Below, in pieces: positions 9,401 through 17,270 of a stretch of DNA of 35,480 nt (position 1 is its first letter; each line of letters opens with the position of its first letter). This DNA is from Hondaea fermentalgiana (lineage: Eukaryota; Sar; Bigyra; Thraustochytrida; Thraustochytriidae), in the NCBI GenBank assembly GCA_014084085.1, contig NPFB01000188.1:27048-62527 (forward strand). Direction: 5' to 3'. The notes beneath the pieces are model-generated. The model did no database searches. It was not told the origin of the DNA and was given only the letters and a program-made list of their open reading frames with translations. Position numbers and translations under genes: made by a program.

Positions 9401-10458
9401 TCAAGCAAGCCACCGAAGGGTCCTCTGGCGCCCAAGCCGGACTTGCAGAGGAACTGGCGCAAGCCAAGACCCGGATTGCCGAGCTTGAGGCCGAGATCGC
9501 CGACCTTCGCGAAGCTGCGGCCCAGGCGCAGACCCAGGTCTCCGCCCCGGTGGCGCCCGCTTCATCGCCACCGCCATATCTTTCCGCTTCGAGCGCTGAT
9601 ACGGATGCTTTGCAGGCTCAATGCGATGCCCAGGCACGGGAGATCGAGGCCCTTCGCGCGCAGCTCGCTGCCGCAAGCACTTCGAGCGCGCGCGCCATGA
9701 GCAATCGCGAGATTGGTCTCTTCGAGGACAAGGAGGGCGAAGAGATGCACATCGGTACAGTGAGCACCAAGGCCAATGAGCAGGATGGCGACATCGTCGC
9801 GGCCCAGGAAGCTGATATTCGCAGGCTTACCGAGACAGTTGCACGGCTCGAGGGCGACCTGGCCAAGGCCAATGGGGTTTCTAACGGTGGCGACAATGCT
9901 GCTGGTGGTGGCACCGGTGCTTCGGGAGAGGTCGAAGCTCTCCTTCGGGCTCAAATCGAAGAGCTTCAGAATAAGCTCGAAGAGGCTGAAGCTAGCAGCA
10001 ACCGCGGTCGCCGCACCAGTGACGTGAGCGCCGCGAGTCGCCGCGACCTTGTCGAGGAGACTGTCGACACGGACGGTGAACACCCGGATGCCGACCCGAC
10101 GCCGCCCGATGCGCGCATGGACGCCCTGCAAAAGGAGGTGAGCGCGCTCTCCGAGGAGAAGGACGAGGTCCTCGCACAGCTTCGGGAATTCACCGAGCGC
10201 ATGATGGACGCCGAGAATCGCGCAAACACCTACCAAAACGATGCCGTGGCTTTGCGCAAGGCGAATCGCGAGCTCTACGACAAGCTCCAGTCCATGGAAA
10301 CTCTCTCTGACCAAGCAAGCAGCGTGAAAATCAAGCTTGCGCGTCGTCTCGAGGGGCTCATCCTCGAAAACAGGACATTGCGCCAGGAGATGAATGATTA
10401 CGAGAGCACAATTGCGCGTCTCACGCAAGAGAATAGACTTCTCACCTCGCGACGCTGA
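6427..10458 (+). CDS. Unconventional myosin heavy chain with six IQ motifs and coiled-coil tail
   Basis: An actin-based motor of 1343 residues. An acidic stretch (about residues 39-64) precedes the motor. Motor signatures are complete: P-loop GESGAGKT at 201-208, switch I NDNSSRFGKF at 255-264, switch II DIFGFE at 493-498, the actin-interface sequence STSPHYVRCLKPND, the SH1-type helix YGGVLEAVKVARAGYP, and the motor/lever junction IGRTKIFLRKG at 789-799. Six IQ motifs follow (about 812-960), the length of the class V lever arm. They should bind calmodulin-like light chains. A long heptad-rich coiled coil runs to the C terminus with breaks rich in Gly, Ala and Ser (about 1025-1070 and 1155-1170). 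I see no DIL/globular cargo domain, FYVE, PH or MyTH4-FERM domain, so this is a class V-like motor with a tail made only of coiled coil. Cargo is unknown. The start is the ATG at 6427; no intron is apparent. Confidence 0.95.
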   Translation: MASEAAGARVWIRDGKLAWVRGVLESREETKDGKWKFVVRKEPRDEGESDNEDNDEEDVDETSSEDVVEILGESKELSQHNDIFLCNQFEDARTLADVEDLTRLTHLHEPSILQSLNDRFKNDNIYTNTGPILLAVNPFKQLRLYSPDLLEMYYSTGLLRSQGLEAPQMAPHVFATGDAAYRNLVDTMDQGAKNQSILVSGESGAGKTESTKYIMKYLATVARDADKSGGEQIADMVLQSNPILEAFGNARTNRNDNSSRFGKFIEMQFSTDKHRLVGARIVTYLLEKVRLAKQGLGERNFHVFYQLCRGASEEQLEAWHVPDLEACGITNQSECFDRRDGVDDESQFQHMWKAMETMGFEDDEKAQLMRTVSAVMNLGNLRFVPDVDGKAAGDEDEAATLDQTDEVSKRALAACADLIKVAEDAIVTALTTRRIKVGADWIVKRLNVDEAADARDALLKTIYSRMFDRVVLRVNESIQVGTKTKTNSIGVLDIFGFEVFDFNSFEQLCINYANETLQQQFNQFVFKLEQKEYEKEKIKWSFIDFPDNQQCLDLIESKPIGIISLLDEQCLFPRGNDRSLAGRFYELLSDVPRFSVANRDRVNYRFTIEHYAGDVTYDTAGFVAKNKDQLYPESLELMQSSQDPFLALLFPTEMASAGAGRNNGRSIQSKTLGSQFKDQLSDLLKTIRSTSPHYVRCLKPNDRAAANVLVRRRLVDQLRYGGVLEAVKVARAGYPVRMVLASFVARYFMVAPRRSFSSVAKAKAEQDGKPATLKIVEALQLEEGQEYQIGRTKIFLRKGAYERIEDARMACMKQAATRIQALLRAAKDRKHYIVSLRSAYKIQAIIRGFLGRARARHMREEKSATTIQAAARRRLAVKSRLVAMRAIVTMQCSYRAYKNRLLRRERLRDSSVLRIQAWYRGLPARRSFLARRKGVMLLQQAVRRKLARAQLKRLREEARQVGNLQGKISDLQTRVQDLETELAQEKEAHEALKQATEGSSGAQAGLAEELAQAKTRIAELEAEIADLREAAAQAQTQVSAPVAPASSPPPYLSASSADTDALQAQCDAQAREIEALRAQLAAASTSSARAMSNREIGLFEDKEGEEMHIGTVSTKANEQDGDIVAAQEADIRRLTETVARLEGDLAKANGVSNGGDNAAGGGTGASGEVEALLRAQIEELQNKLEEAEASSNRGRRTSDVSAASRRDLVEETVDTDGEHPDADPTPPDARMDALQKEVSALSEEKDEVLAQLREFTERMMDAENRANTYQNDAVALRKANRELYDKLQSMETLSDQASSVKIKLARRLEGLILENRTLRQEMNDYESTIARLTQENRLLTSRR

Positions 10459-10661
10459 TGATGAACAGACTGTGTCAGATTCCACTTCAAGATTGAGCGT
10501 GCGTGCGCGCGCGCGCACTACGTTCGCATTGAGCGATCAGATTGCGCGGCTCGCTCGCTGATTTTTTCCAGAGAACAAAAGAAAAAAAAAAAAAAAAGAG
10601 GAAAAGAGAGAGAGAGAGAATCAAATAATCAAAAATATGTTTGCACTGTACTGCTCGCTCC
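10459..10661. terminator. Convergent 3' spacer with A16 and purine tract
   Basis: This is 203 bp between the myosin stop (+) and the WLM protease stop (-). It includes a GC-alternating run (about 10499-10518), a 16-A homopolymer at 10582-10597, and an AG-rich purine tract to 10620. It probably holds overlapping 3' ends of both transcripts; no single poly(A) site can be named. Confidence 0.45.
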
Positions 10662-12359
10662 TCACGCAGGCGCGCCGAGCAAAGCTCGGGTGAGTTCTGT
10701 AAGCTCAAGAGCCTGATGGAGGCCAAACTGCGTCCTGGCCAAAGATCGCTCCGAATGCACAAAAATCAAAACATCCTCGCCCTGCACATTGTCTTTCTGC
10801 AGTTCCCAGCCGGTCGTTGCAAGCACGTGCCGTGCTCCAAGAGCATCGCCGATTGTCTCTTTAAACTTGGCATTTGCAATACGGAGGCGTCGAAACTTTT
10901 CATTCTCGGGAGATCGGACAATGTTTCCCAGGACCTTGGAAATCATTTCCAGAGCACGTAGTGCGACCTGCGGCTCGTTCCTTTCCACAATCTGGCCTAC
11001 CGCGCGACTCACCGTCTCACGCTCTGACTCATCGAGAAGGTCCTCTGACTGAAAGGGTGGCGTCTCCATATCGCCGCGCTCTGCGCTGGCTAAATACGAG
11101 GATGATGGCGCTAATGAAGAAGGTGAGGAGGAGGGGGAGGAGGGGGAGGACAACGTCGGTGATGGTGGGGCTAGAGGAGTTGCAAACGAGTCGCCAGGCG
11201 CGGTGCTCAGAGTCTGTGTCGTTACCTCGCGAGCGCTGATATTCTTCACGGCCTCTGGACTGGAAGTTATCGCGTCTTCCTTTGTATTGTCGTTAAAAGA
11301 CTCAGTGGGATACTCAGATTTTGTTGTTGATGTAGAGAAATCATTGAGAACTGGCGCGGCACTGGCGATATTTGCTCGAGCACGCTTGGAAGCTGCCGCA
11401 CCGGCTGCTTGCCTTGGGTCACTTTCCTCGCCCATGTCTGTCTCCTTGTGATCTCTCTCCGCCCCCAAACGATAGACGCCTCCCTGAGGCTTTGGCGGGC
11501 TTACGGGCGAGGGCTTTGCGACGAGCGCGGCATTGAGGAAGTGGTCGCCTCCCAAGACGCGACCGTGAGAAGAACGCCAATCAAGTGCGACTTGCTCCTT
11601 TTCGATCTGCCGCATAAGCTTATAAAACTCAGCATCGTGATCCGAATGCACCATGTGCGAAAGCTCGTGACAGAGCACCTTTTTCACCTCATCGTACTTG
11701 CGAAAGCCCTGGAGATCGTCGGTGCGCAAGCGCAAGGAAATTTCCTGGCCCTTGTTGATGTTCACGCCTAGCACGCACACTGGATCAACGCCAACCTTGC
11801 CGTCCGGGTACATTTCACTGAGCACACCGACCTTCCAGCGGTGTTTGCGCATGACCGCAACAAAACCTGGGTCAGTGCCCAAACGCTCAAGAATTTCTCG
11901 CGCACGCCCAGCGTCGCGGAATTGAGGAAGTGAGCGATACCCATGGAAACGCCACTCGGTGCTTGCTGCCGTGCGCATGCGAGCTTCCCTTTCGCGCACG
12001 GCGCTCTGGTGCTCGCGCTCGCGCTGGACCTCGTCATAGTCGACGTCGAGGTCGTTCCACACAATGCGTGCGGCGGCCTCTGTGCCAGAGGCTTCGGCCT
12101 CTGCCACAGCCTCCACCTCTTGCTCGGTGCTCCCGAAGAGCTGTACGAGTTCGCCGTCGCCCTGCTGCCCGCGTGCCACAAGTCCGGCGAGTTGCTCGTC
12201 GTCCTGAACCCTCGCGCCGGCCTTGGCGACGAGCTTTTGCCGCTCTGGCGGCACGCCCGTCTGCGCAAAGAGCTGCGACTGCGCCTCGGCCAGCGAGTTC
12301 GCCGCTACCGAGAGCTCCTCGCCCCGGAAGCGCACGCGCAGCCTCGCCGCCGTCGCCAT
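10662..12359 (-). CDS. Ubiquitin-like, WLM metalloprotease and PUB domain protein (Wss1-like)
   Basis: A 565-residue protein from the ATG at 12357-12359; the open frame extends 23 codons further upstream, but only to a non-ATG codon. Residues 1-75 look like a ubiquitin fold (RLRVRFRGEELSV...LAEAQSQLF...PPERQKLV). A WLM zinc-metalloprotease domain follows, with HELSH at 231-235; H241 is the likely third ligand (H238 is also close) and E232 the catalytic residue. A Ser/Pro/Thr-rich linker leads to a PUB domain near 452-540 (ALRALEMISKVLGNIVRSP, then KFRRLRIANAKFKETIG). WLM proteases of the Wss1 type act on DNA-protein crosslinks and SUMO/ubiquitin conjugates. PUB domains bind the C-terminal tail of the AAA ATPase p97/Cdc48. 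A Cdc48-linked protease for crosslinked or modified proteins is therefore the likely role. Related WLM-PUB arrangements are known in plants and fungi. Confidence 0.9.
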   Translation of the reverse strand: MATAARLRVRFRGEELSVAANSLAEAQSQLFAQTGVPPERQKLVAKAGARVQDDEQLAGLVARGQQGDGELVQLFGSTEQEVEAVAEAEASGTEAAARIVWNDLDVDYDEVQREREHQSAVREREARMRTAASTEWRFHGYRSLPQFRDAGRAREILERLGTDPGFVAVMRKHRWKVGVLSEMYPDGKVGVDPVCVLGVNINKGQEISLRLRTDDLQGFRKYDEVKKVLCHELSHMVHSDHDAEFYKLMRQIEKEQVALDWRSSHGRVLGGDHFLNAALVAKPSPVSPPKPQGGVYRLGAERDHKETDMGEESDPRQAAGAAASKRARANIASAAPVLNDFSTSTTKSEYPTESFNDNTKEDAITSSPEAVKNISAREVTTQTLSTAPGDSFATPLAPPSPTLSSPSSPSSSPSSLAPSSSYLASAERGDMETPPFQSEDLLDESERETVSRAVGQIVERNEPQVALRALEMISKVLGNIVRSPENEKFRRLRIANAKFKETIGDALGARHVLATTGWELQKDNVQGEDVLIFVHSERSLARTQFGLHQALELTELTRALLGAPA

Positions 12360-13023
12360 GGTCGTCGCCGTCGTCGTGCGCGGCAGCGAGAGTCTCGACG
12401 CTGCGAACGATGAATGCACAACAAACAACGCCTTGTGCTCGCGCTAGAGCTGGGGCTGCAGCTGGCTGTGGCTGGCTGCCTGGCTGGCAGGTGCTACAGA
12501 CGCTGCCTCTAGCGACGCCGACGCGGTCTTGGTCGACGTGGGAAAGTGACGCCACGAATTGCGTGTTTGCTCGCTCGTCGCTCAATGAAAAAGAGAGTGA
12601 CCGAGTTCTGGGTTCTTCGAGAAGAGCTGACAGTCATCGGAGCCTCGGCGGCTCACTGTCAATAAACCTGAAAACCCGGTACGGGCGGCGCGATGACGCT
12701 ACGCTCGTGCGCGAAACGTATTCCGGGACGATCGCCATGCTACAGGCTGACGGTGAGCGAATGGGTCTCGAGAACGAGAGCGAGAGCGAGAGCGAGAGCG
12801 AGCGAAGGAAGGAGTCTTTGCGACAGGCAATGAATGAGCGATATAAAGGAAGATCGTCGCGAGCCTTACCGTGCGCTCGCTCCCTCATCTCCTACGAGGT
12901 AAACAAAAAATCATCACTCGCGCAGTGTAAGGAAGGACTTTAGTGATCGAGTCGAAATGAGCAAGAATGAAGATCTCGCTCGAAGAAACTGAGGCAGGGA
13001 GAACCAACTGAGCACGAAGAGGC
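12360..13023. other. Spacer between two minus-strand genes, no gene recognised
   Basis: It contains GGCTGGCT-type repeats near 12470-12490, a hexanucleotide array and otherwise unremarkable sequence. It should hold the promoter of the WLM protease gene and the 3' end of the upstream coiled-coil gene. A TTTATA-like AT patch lies at about 12840-12848, but it is nearly 500 bp from the WLM start. Confidence 0.5.
12775..12803. repeat. (CGAGAG)n hexanucleotide array
   Basis: About four and a half tandem CGAGAG units in the spacer upstream of the WLM protease gene. Confidence 0.8.
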
Positions 13024-13413
13024 CTATCGAATGAGATTGAGCTCGGCCATTTTCGTGACGAGGACAATTTCCTGCTCACGACGGATGCGATTGAGCCTGT
13101 CGCGGGCCGCCGCCCTTTCGCGGTCAAATTTGTGGCGCAAGAAGCGCTTGGCGCTGGCGGACGTGGCCTCGATCTGCCACTGGACCTGGCGCTGTTTCTC
13201 CGCCTCGACCTCCTCGTCTACGATGTGCTGCACATGCGCGTGCTGCTGGCGCTGCAGCCTCAGAAGCGTCTCTCGTCGCGCGACGCGCTCACGGGCCTCG
13301 CGCTGTGCGGTTTTCTCGCCGCGGTCCTCTTCGCGCGCGCGGCGGCGCTGCTCCGCGCCCAGCAGCAGCGCCTCCCCGGTCTCGGCGTCGAAGACCACCG
13401 CGGGATTCTGCAT
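13024..13413 (-). CDS. Small charged coiled-coil protein (129 aa), family unknown
   Basis: I do not recognise this protein. It opens with MQNPAVVFDAETGEALLLG, followed by about 105 residues dominated by Arg, Glu, Gln and Ala, predicted to be one long helix or coiled coil (for example EEVEAEKQRQVQWQIEATSASAKRFL is interrupted only by small residues). The C terminus is KMAELNLIR. Two in-frame TAG codons lie a short distance upstream of the ATG at 13411-13413, so the start is well bounded. The first 19 residues read like ordinary globular sequence, which argues for real coding. The plus strand carries a longer overlapping frame (13132-13875) whose Leu/Arg/Ala translation is what an antisense of a charged helix looks like. 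A role in the cytoskeleton or cilium would be a guess. Confidence 0.5.
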   Translation of the reverse strand: MQNPAVVFDAETGEALLLGAEQRRRAREEDRGEKTAQREARERVARRETLLRLQRQQHAHVQHIVDEEVEAEKQRQVQWQIEATSASAKRFLRHKFDRERAAARDRLNRIRREQEIVLVTKMAELNLIR

Positions 13414-13446
13414 CCTCTTCTCCGCCTCCGCCTCCTGCTACTACCG

Positions 13447-13470
13447 CTGCTGCTGCTGCTGCTGCTGCTG
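13447..13470. repeat. (CTG)8 trinucleotide repeat
   Basis: Eight perfect CTG units lie 34 bp upstream of the coiled-coil gene's ATG. In-frame stops between the repeat and the ATG mean it is not translated in that frame, so it is a 5' leader or promoter repeat. Confidence 0.85.
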
Positions 13471-13618
13471 CGCTCGCGCGTGCCTCGCCTCGCCTCGTCC
13501 CCGCGCCCACGCGTGCGCGCGCCTGCGACAGCGAGAGAGCTCACGCCGTGCGCTACGGAAATGGAAAAGCGTCCCAGACGGGACTCTTGGGAGGTCAGGG
13601 TGTCTTTCATTGCTTTCG

Positions 13619-13645
13619 GGTCACTCACTCACTCACTCACTCACT
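13619..13645. repeat. (TCAC)n tetranucleotide repeat
   Basis: About six and a half tandem units in the divergent spacer. Confidence 0.85.
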
Positions 13646-14468
13646 GGCTCGACTCGGAAAGTAAAAGGGCGAGAGTCCATTTTCTTCGGGCCTTGGTCAG
13701 AGCGCGCGGAGGCGAGCGCGGGCGAGATGCAGGCCCGCGTCCCGATCCCGCAATACGTACCTCTGGTGTTCCACTGAGATGGAATGGACTGCACGCGCTG
13801 CTCCTGCGTGCAAGCGCGGGACGGTGCGATGCTGCAGTCGGCGCGTGCAAGGTGAGGCGATGTGGTGCGATGTGACGCGACGTAGCCGATTCTCTCGCTT
13901 CCGTGCTGATGACTGACAACAGAAATGTGTAATTCCTGGCTCCATGCCTAGGCTCCCAATCAGGAGAAGCAAAGATTGTTTGAAAAGGTAAGAAAAGCCA
14001 GTCGCAGTCGCGTGTCAAAGTGCGCTGCAGGACGAAAGAAACGCGGTGTAGAGAGCCTCAATAAAAAGCAAAAAGGCGGGTCAGTATACTACCTAAGGAG
14101 TCCGGGGGCGGAAGTAGAAATGGACTGTCAGTTATTTGAGGGTAAAATGCAATAGGTTTTTACCACGACTGCTATCTTCACACTTCCCTCGCTCATCCTT
14201 GCCCATCACTAGGCCACTTGCGGCATTAGATCATACAGGAAACGATGCTATGGGCATGAGAATCAATGACGCTGGTTTATGTTGCTGCTAAGAGAAGAAG
14301 AAAACGATGCAAAAGAAGCCGAAAAGCAGAAAGATTACTTTCAGTCAGCAGGAACAGAGGAATGCTTCACTTCAACTAAATGTAAGGAGAGATCCGCACT
14401 TCTTGACTTCGCCGAACGAGTGTCTTCGCAAGAGAGCTGCAACAGAGGGGAATGATTATTACTTCTCT

Positions 14469-14476
14469 TATAAAAG
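14469..14476 (+). promoter_or_regulatory. TATA box for the VWA surface-protein gene
   Basis: TATAAAAG is a consensus TATA element in an AT-rich setting, 192 bp upstream of the ATG at 14668. A start site about 30 bp downstream would give a leader of roughly 165 nt. It is the only canonical TATA box I found upstream of a gene in this window. Confidence 0.6.
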
Positions 14477-14667
14477 CGCCAGCACTTTCTCATACTGCCT
14501 CTGACCTGCTGTTGTGCACACAAAGTTGACGAAAGACGCACGCGACCACTGCTCTCATCTGCGACGACCTCGTCCGCAAATTATTGCACTCCATCGAAGA
14601 AGCAAACTCGAAATTGCTGCTGAAGCTGAAGCTGAAGGGCAACAAGCAAAAGACACGCTCATTCAAT

Positions 14668-17157
14668 ATGCGGGTCGCCCGCTGGGTCACATATGCTTTT
14701 GCAACTGCGAGCTGCCTGGCCACCATCGTTGCGGGTGCAGGTCCATATGATGTCGTCATGATGCTCGATGCCTCGGCATCGCCGGATGATTTTCAGCAGA
14801 CCAAAGCGCTTGCCAAGGCGATTGGAAACAGCTTCAATGTGGGCCAAGGGACCACTGACGACCGCGTCACAGCGTTTACTTTCCATTCAAAGCCAACCAA
14901 GAAGCAGGACTTTTGGAAAACGAAAGACACCAAGAACCTGGAACGGCATATCAACTCCATGTCGAGGAAGAAACCTATCGATCCAACGAATCTTCCTTAT
15001 GCAATCGACTCTGCCGTGCAGCTTCTCAACAAGAGTCCTCGGGGCGCCTTCGAGGTCATCATTTTCCTCTCGGATGGCGTCATTGATATGCCTAGCTACA
15101 AAAACTCCCTCGTTGGCAGGTTCTGCTCCAACATTCGTCGTGGGGCTGATATGACAGAGAGCAACATTCTGGAGTGCATGCGTACCGCGCTTGCGAGCGC
15201 AGTGAAGCAAGAGGGCGCATTCTTTATCTTTGTGCCCGTGACGTCGAGCACAGCATTTCCGCCCTCAGCTCTCGCAGAATACGTGCACACGCCGAGTGAT
15301 CTTACCGACGCGAGCTCGATCACCTCAGGAGTCATCCAGCTGATCGAAGAAGCATCTACGAGCAAAGCAGCAATTGGGTGTGAAGATGGCGCTGATATCT
15401 TATTTGTACTTCAGGGGTCAGACGTCGTCTCTGGTCCGGAACTCGATGCGGCGCACAATTTTGTCACCGATTTTGCTTCGCGTTGGGTTGGGGACGCGCG
15501 TTTTGGCCTCATCGAGTACGCGACAGGGATTGACGAAACGATCCTTCCGGTTGAAGAAGGCACGGGCGCCCGCTTCGTTTCCTCGGAGGTGCTCACTTCT
15601 GGAGTCGCGAGCTTATCTCGCCCTGAAGACGGTCTTGACGACACTAACATGCCCTTGGTTTTTTATGAATCCCTAGACATCATCACTGGAAATAACGCGC
15701 AGTACACCGAGGAGGACCTCAGCTCCCGCTCGACATTTCTGATTCATGTGGGTGACGATGTTCCCAGCATGAAATTCAAGAATGGAAGATTGCCCACAAT
15801 TTGTCCAGGATATGGCAGCTCGAAGGGGTACAACCAAAAGGCCAAGAAATGCACTCGGCTGGCCGTCAAGGAAATCCAAAAGGTTGCTACATACGTTGCT
15901 GTTCGCATTGGCAACGAGCCAGGCAGTGGCGGGTTGTACAAGAAACTTCAGCCATCGCCCATGCAGTTTGGAGTGAGTGACTATGCTGGATTGGGCGCAA
16001 TCATTGACCAAATGGTGACGAAGCAGTGTGTCAACGGTCTCACGGAAATCACACTGAGTCCCACGTCCTCTCCCACGAACTCGCCCACGATCTCGACGAC
16101 ACCGGAGCCCACGGATGCTCCCACGGATTCGCCGACACCGGCGCCAACGAATGCCCCGACGGAGAGTCCTACGCCTGCGCCCACGAACTCGCCGACACCA
16201 GAGCCCACAGATACTCCCACGGATTCGCCGACGCCGGAGCCAACGGAGTCGCCGACTCCAGAGCCCACGAATACTCCCACGAACTCGCCGACACCAGAGC
16301 CTACAGATGCTCCCACGGATTCGCCGACACCAGAGCCTACAGATGCTCCCACGGATTCGCCGACACCGGAGCCCACGAATGCTCCCACGGATTCGCCGAC
16401 ACCAGAACCCACGAATGCTCCCACGGATAGTCCCACAAATGCGCCCACAGACTCGCCAACATCTTCTCCTACGACTTCACCTACAGATAGTCCCACGAAT
16501 GCGCCAACGCCAACGCCGACCGATGCTCCTACGGAATCGCCCACGTTTAGCCCCGTCGACATTTTCCCCGGCTGCTACGAAGAGGAAATAAAGTACAAGC
16601 CGAGGACGAGGGAAACTGACTTTGAAGAGACCATCGACGACGACGCAAGTATTCAGTTCGAAGAGCAATGCCAGGCCAAGTGCGTGGAAACCGAGGAGTG
16701 CCTGTACTGGAGCTTTCGCGCGCCGCGGAACGGCAATGGCGAGAACGCTGTAGCAAGGTGCGTGCTAATGAGCGCAGTTCAAAGACTCGTCGTAAACTCG
16801 ACGCGATGGACTGGCGGACCCAGGGTCTGCACACAGGCTCCTACGATGGCTCCCACGCTGAGCCCGGTCGTGTCTTATCCAGAGTGCTACAATACAACCG
16901 CTATCAACAAGCCCAAGAAGACTGCATTTTACCTTACACTTGAGGACGACGAAGGGGTCCAGGAACCGGAGCAGTGTCATTCCAAGTGTATAGAAACTGA
17001 GAACTGCAACTTTTGGAGCTTTCGTTCACCACGCAATGGTGACGGGGCCAATGCAGCGGCGCTCTGCAATCTCATGAAAAAAGTCAAAGTCGTAGATCCA
17101 ACGGATTCGACGAGGTGGACATCTGGTCCCAAAGAGTGCACTGAAGTAATCGAATGA
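14668..17157 (+). CDS. Secreted VWA protein with Pro/Thr stalk and two apple-like modules
   Basis: An 829-residue secreted or wall protein. The start is the ATG at 14668: it opens a good signal peptide (MRVARWVTYAFATASCLATIVAGAG), whereas the longer open frame begins at a non-ATG codon. A von Willebrand A domain follows at about 28-225, with the metal-binding motif DASAS at 34-38 and SDG at 135-137. A second VWA-like region (about 242-455) keeps the fold pattern (DILFVL...ARFGLIEYATG...TFLIHVGD), but its motif reads QGSDV (249-253), so metal binding is probably lost. Residues 462-630 are a Thr/Pro/Ser/Asp repeat of the SPTPEPTDAPT type, likely an O-glycosylated stalk. Two homologous six-cysteine modules end the protein (636-721 and 740-824), each with CxxKCxExExCxxWSFR, resembling PAN/apple adhesion domains. 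There is no C-terminal transmembrane helix. Role inferred: adhesion or extracellular matrix. Confidence 0.88.
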   Translation: MRVARWVTYAFATASCLATIVAGAGPYDVVMMLDASASPDDFQQTKALAKAIGNSFNVGQGTTDDRVTAFTFHSKPTKKQDFWKTKDTKNLERHINSMSRKKPIDPTNLPYAIDSAVQLLNKSPRGAFEVIIFLSDGVIDMPSYKNSLVGRFCSNIRRGADMTESNILECMRTALASAVKQEGAFFIFVPVTSSTAFPPSALAEYVHTPSDLTDASSITSGVIQLIEEASTSKAAIGCEDGADILFVLQGSDVVSGPELDAAHNFVTDFASRWVGDARFGLIEYATGIDETILPVEEGTGARFVSSEVLTSGVASLSRPEDGLDDTNMPLVFYESLDIITGNNAQYTEEDLSSRSTFLIHVGDDVPSMKFKNGRLPTICPGYGSSKGYNQKAKKCTRLAVKEIQKVATYVAVRIGNEPGSGGLYKKLQPSPMQFGVSDYAGLGAIIDQMVTKQCVNGLTEITLSPTSSPTNSPTISTTPEPTDAPTDSPTPAPTNAPTESPTPAPTNSPTPEPTDTPTDSPTPEPTESPTPEPTNTPTNSPTPEPTDAPTDSPTPEPTDAPTDSPTPEPTNAPTDSPTPEPTNAPTDSPTNAPTDSPTSSPTTSPTDSPTNAPTPTPTDAPTESPTFSPVDIFPGCYEEEIKYKPRTRETDFEETIDDDASIQFEEQCQAKCVETEECLYWSFRAPRNGNGENAVARCVLMSAVQRLVVNSTRWTGGPRVCTQAPTMAPTLSPVVSYPECYNTTAINKPKKTAFYLTLEDDEGVQEPEQCHSKCIETENCNFWSFRSPRNGDGANAAALCNLMKKVKVVDPTDSTRWTSGPKECTEVIE
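16060..16550 (+). repeat. Degenerate minisatellite encoding the Pro/Thr stalk
   Basis: Short units of the form CCCACGGATTCGCCGAC with ACACCGGAGCC variants are repeated many times. Translation gives SPTPEP, TDAPT and TNAPT blocks. Several longer units of about 42-48 bp are near-identical, suggesting recent unequal exchange. Confidence 0.85.
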
Positions 17158-17270
17158 TGAGCCTTCAAGGAGATCATGCGCTCCAACCAGGTTTGGTGAA
17201 TATCGTCTAAAAAAAAATTGGTAGACCTTTCTTTTTTTTGATTCGCGAGAACTTGGCCTGGCGAAATTGT
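17158..17270. terminator. 113-bp convergent spacer with facing A9 and T8 tracts
   Basis: The VWA gene (+) and SAM-START gene (-) stop only 113 bp apart. A nine-A run (17209-17217) and an eight-T run (17232-17239) flank a 14-nt spacer. They could pair in either transcript, and each strand has a U-rich stretch. This is a plausible two-way 3' end region; that function is inference. Confidence 0.4.

Larger units (their letters stand above)
13414..14667. other. Divergent intergenic region with TATA box and microsatellites
   Basis: This is 1254 bp between the coiled-coil gene (-) and the VWA gene (+). The left half is GC-rich with CTG and TCAC microsatellites. The right half (about 13900-14520) is clearly AT-richer, without a convincing reading frame, and ends in a TATA box. 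No tRNA or snRNA signature was found by eye in the AT-richer part, but a small ncRNA cannot be excluded. Confidence 0.5.

Noticed and set aside
12360..12428. 23 extra N-terminal codons for the WLM protease
   Set aside because: The upstream codon is not ATG and the ubiquitin-like fold begins right after the ATG at 12359.
13132..13875. 247-codon plus-strand frame opposite the small coiled-coil gene
   Set aside because: Leucine-rich antisense of a charged helix, then runs into microsatellites; the minus-strand frame has a more natural N terminus and bounded start.
14584..14667. 28 extra N-terminal codons for the VWA protein
   Set aside because: Begins at TTG; the ATG at 14668 opens a clean signal peptide, which the extension would bury.
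12429..14667. tRNA, 5S rRNA, U2 or U6 genes in the spacers
   Set aside because: No paired A-box and B-box motif or snRNA core was found by eye in any spacer. A covariance search would be decisive.
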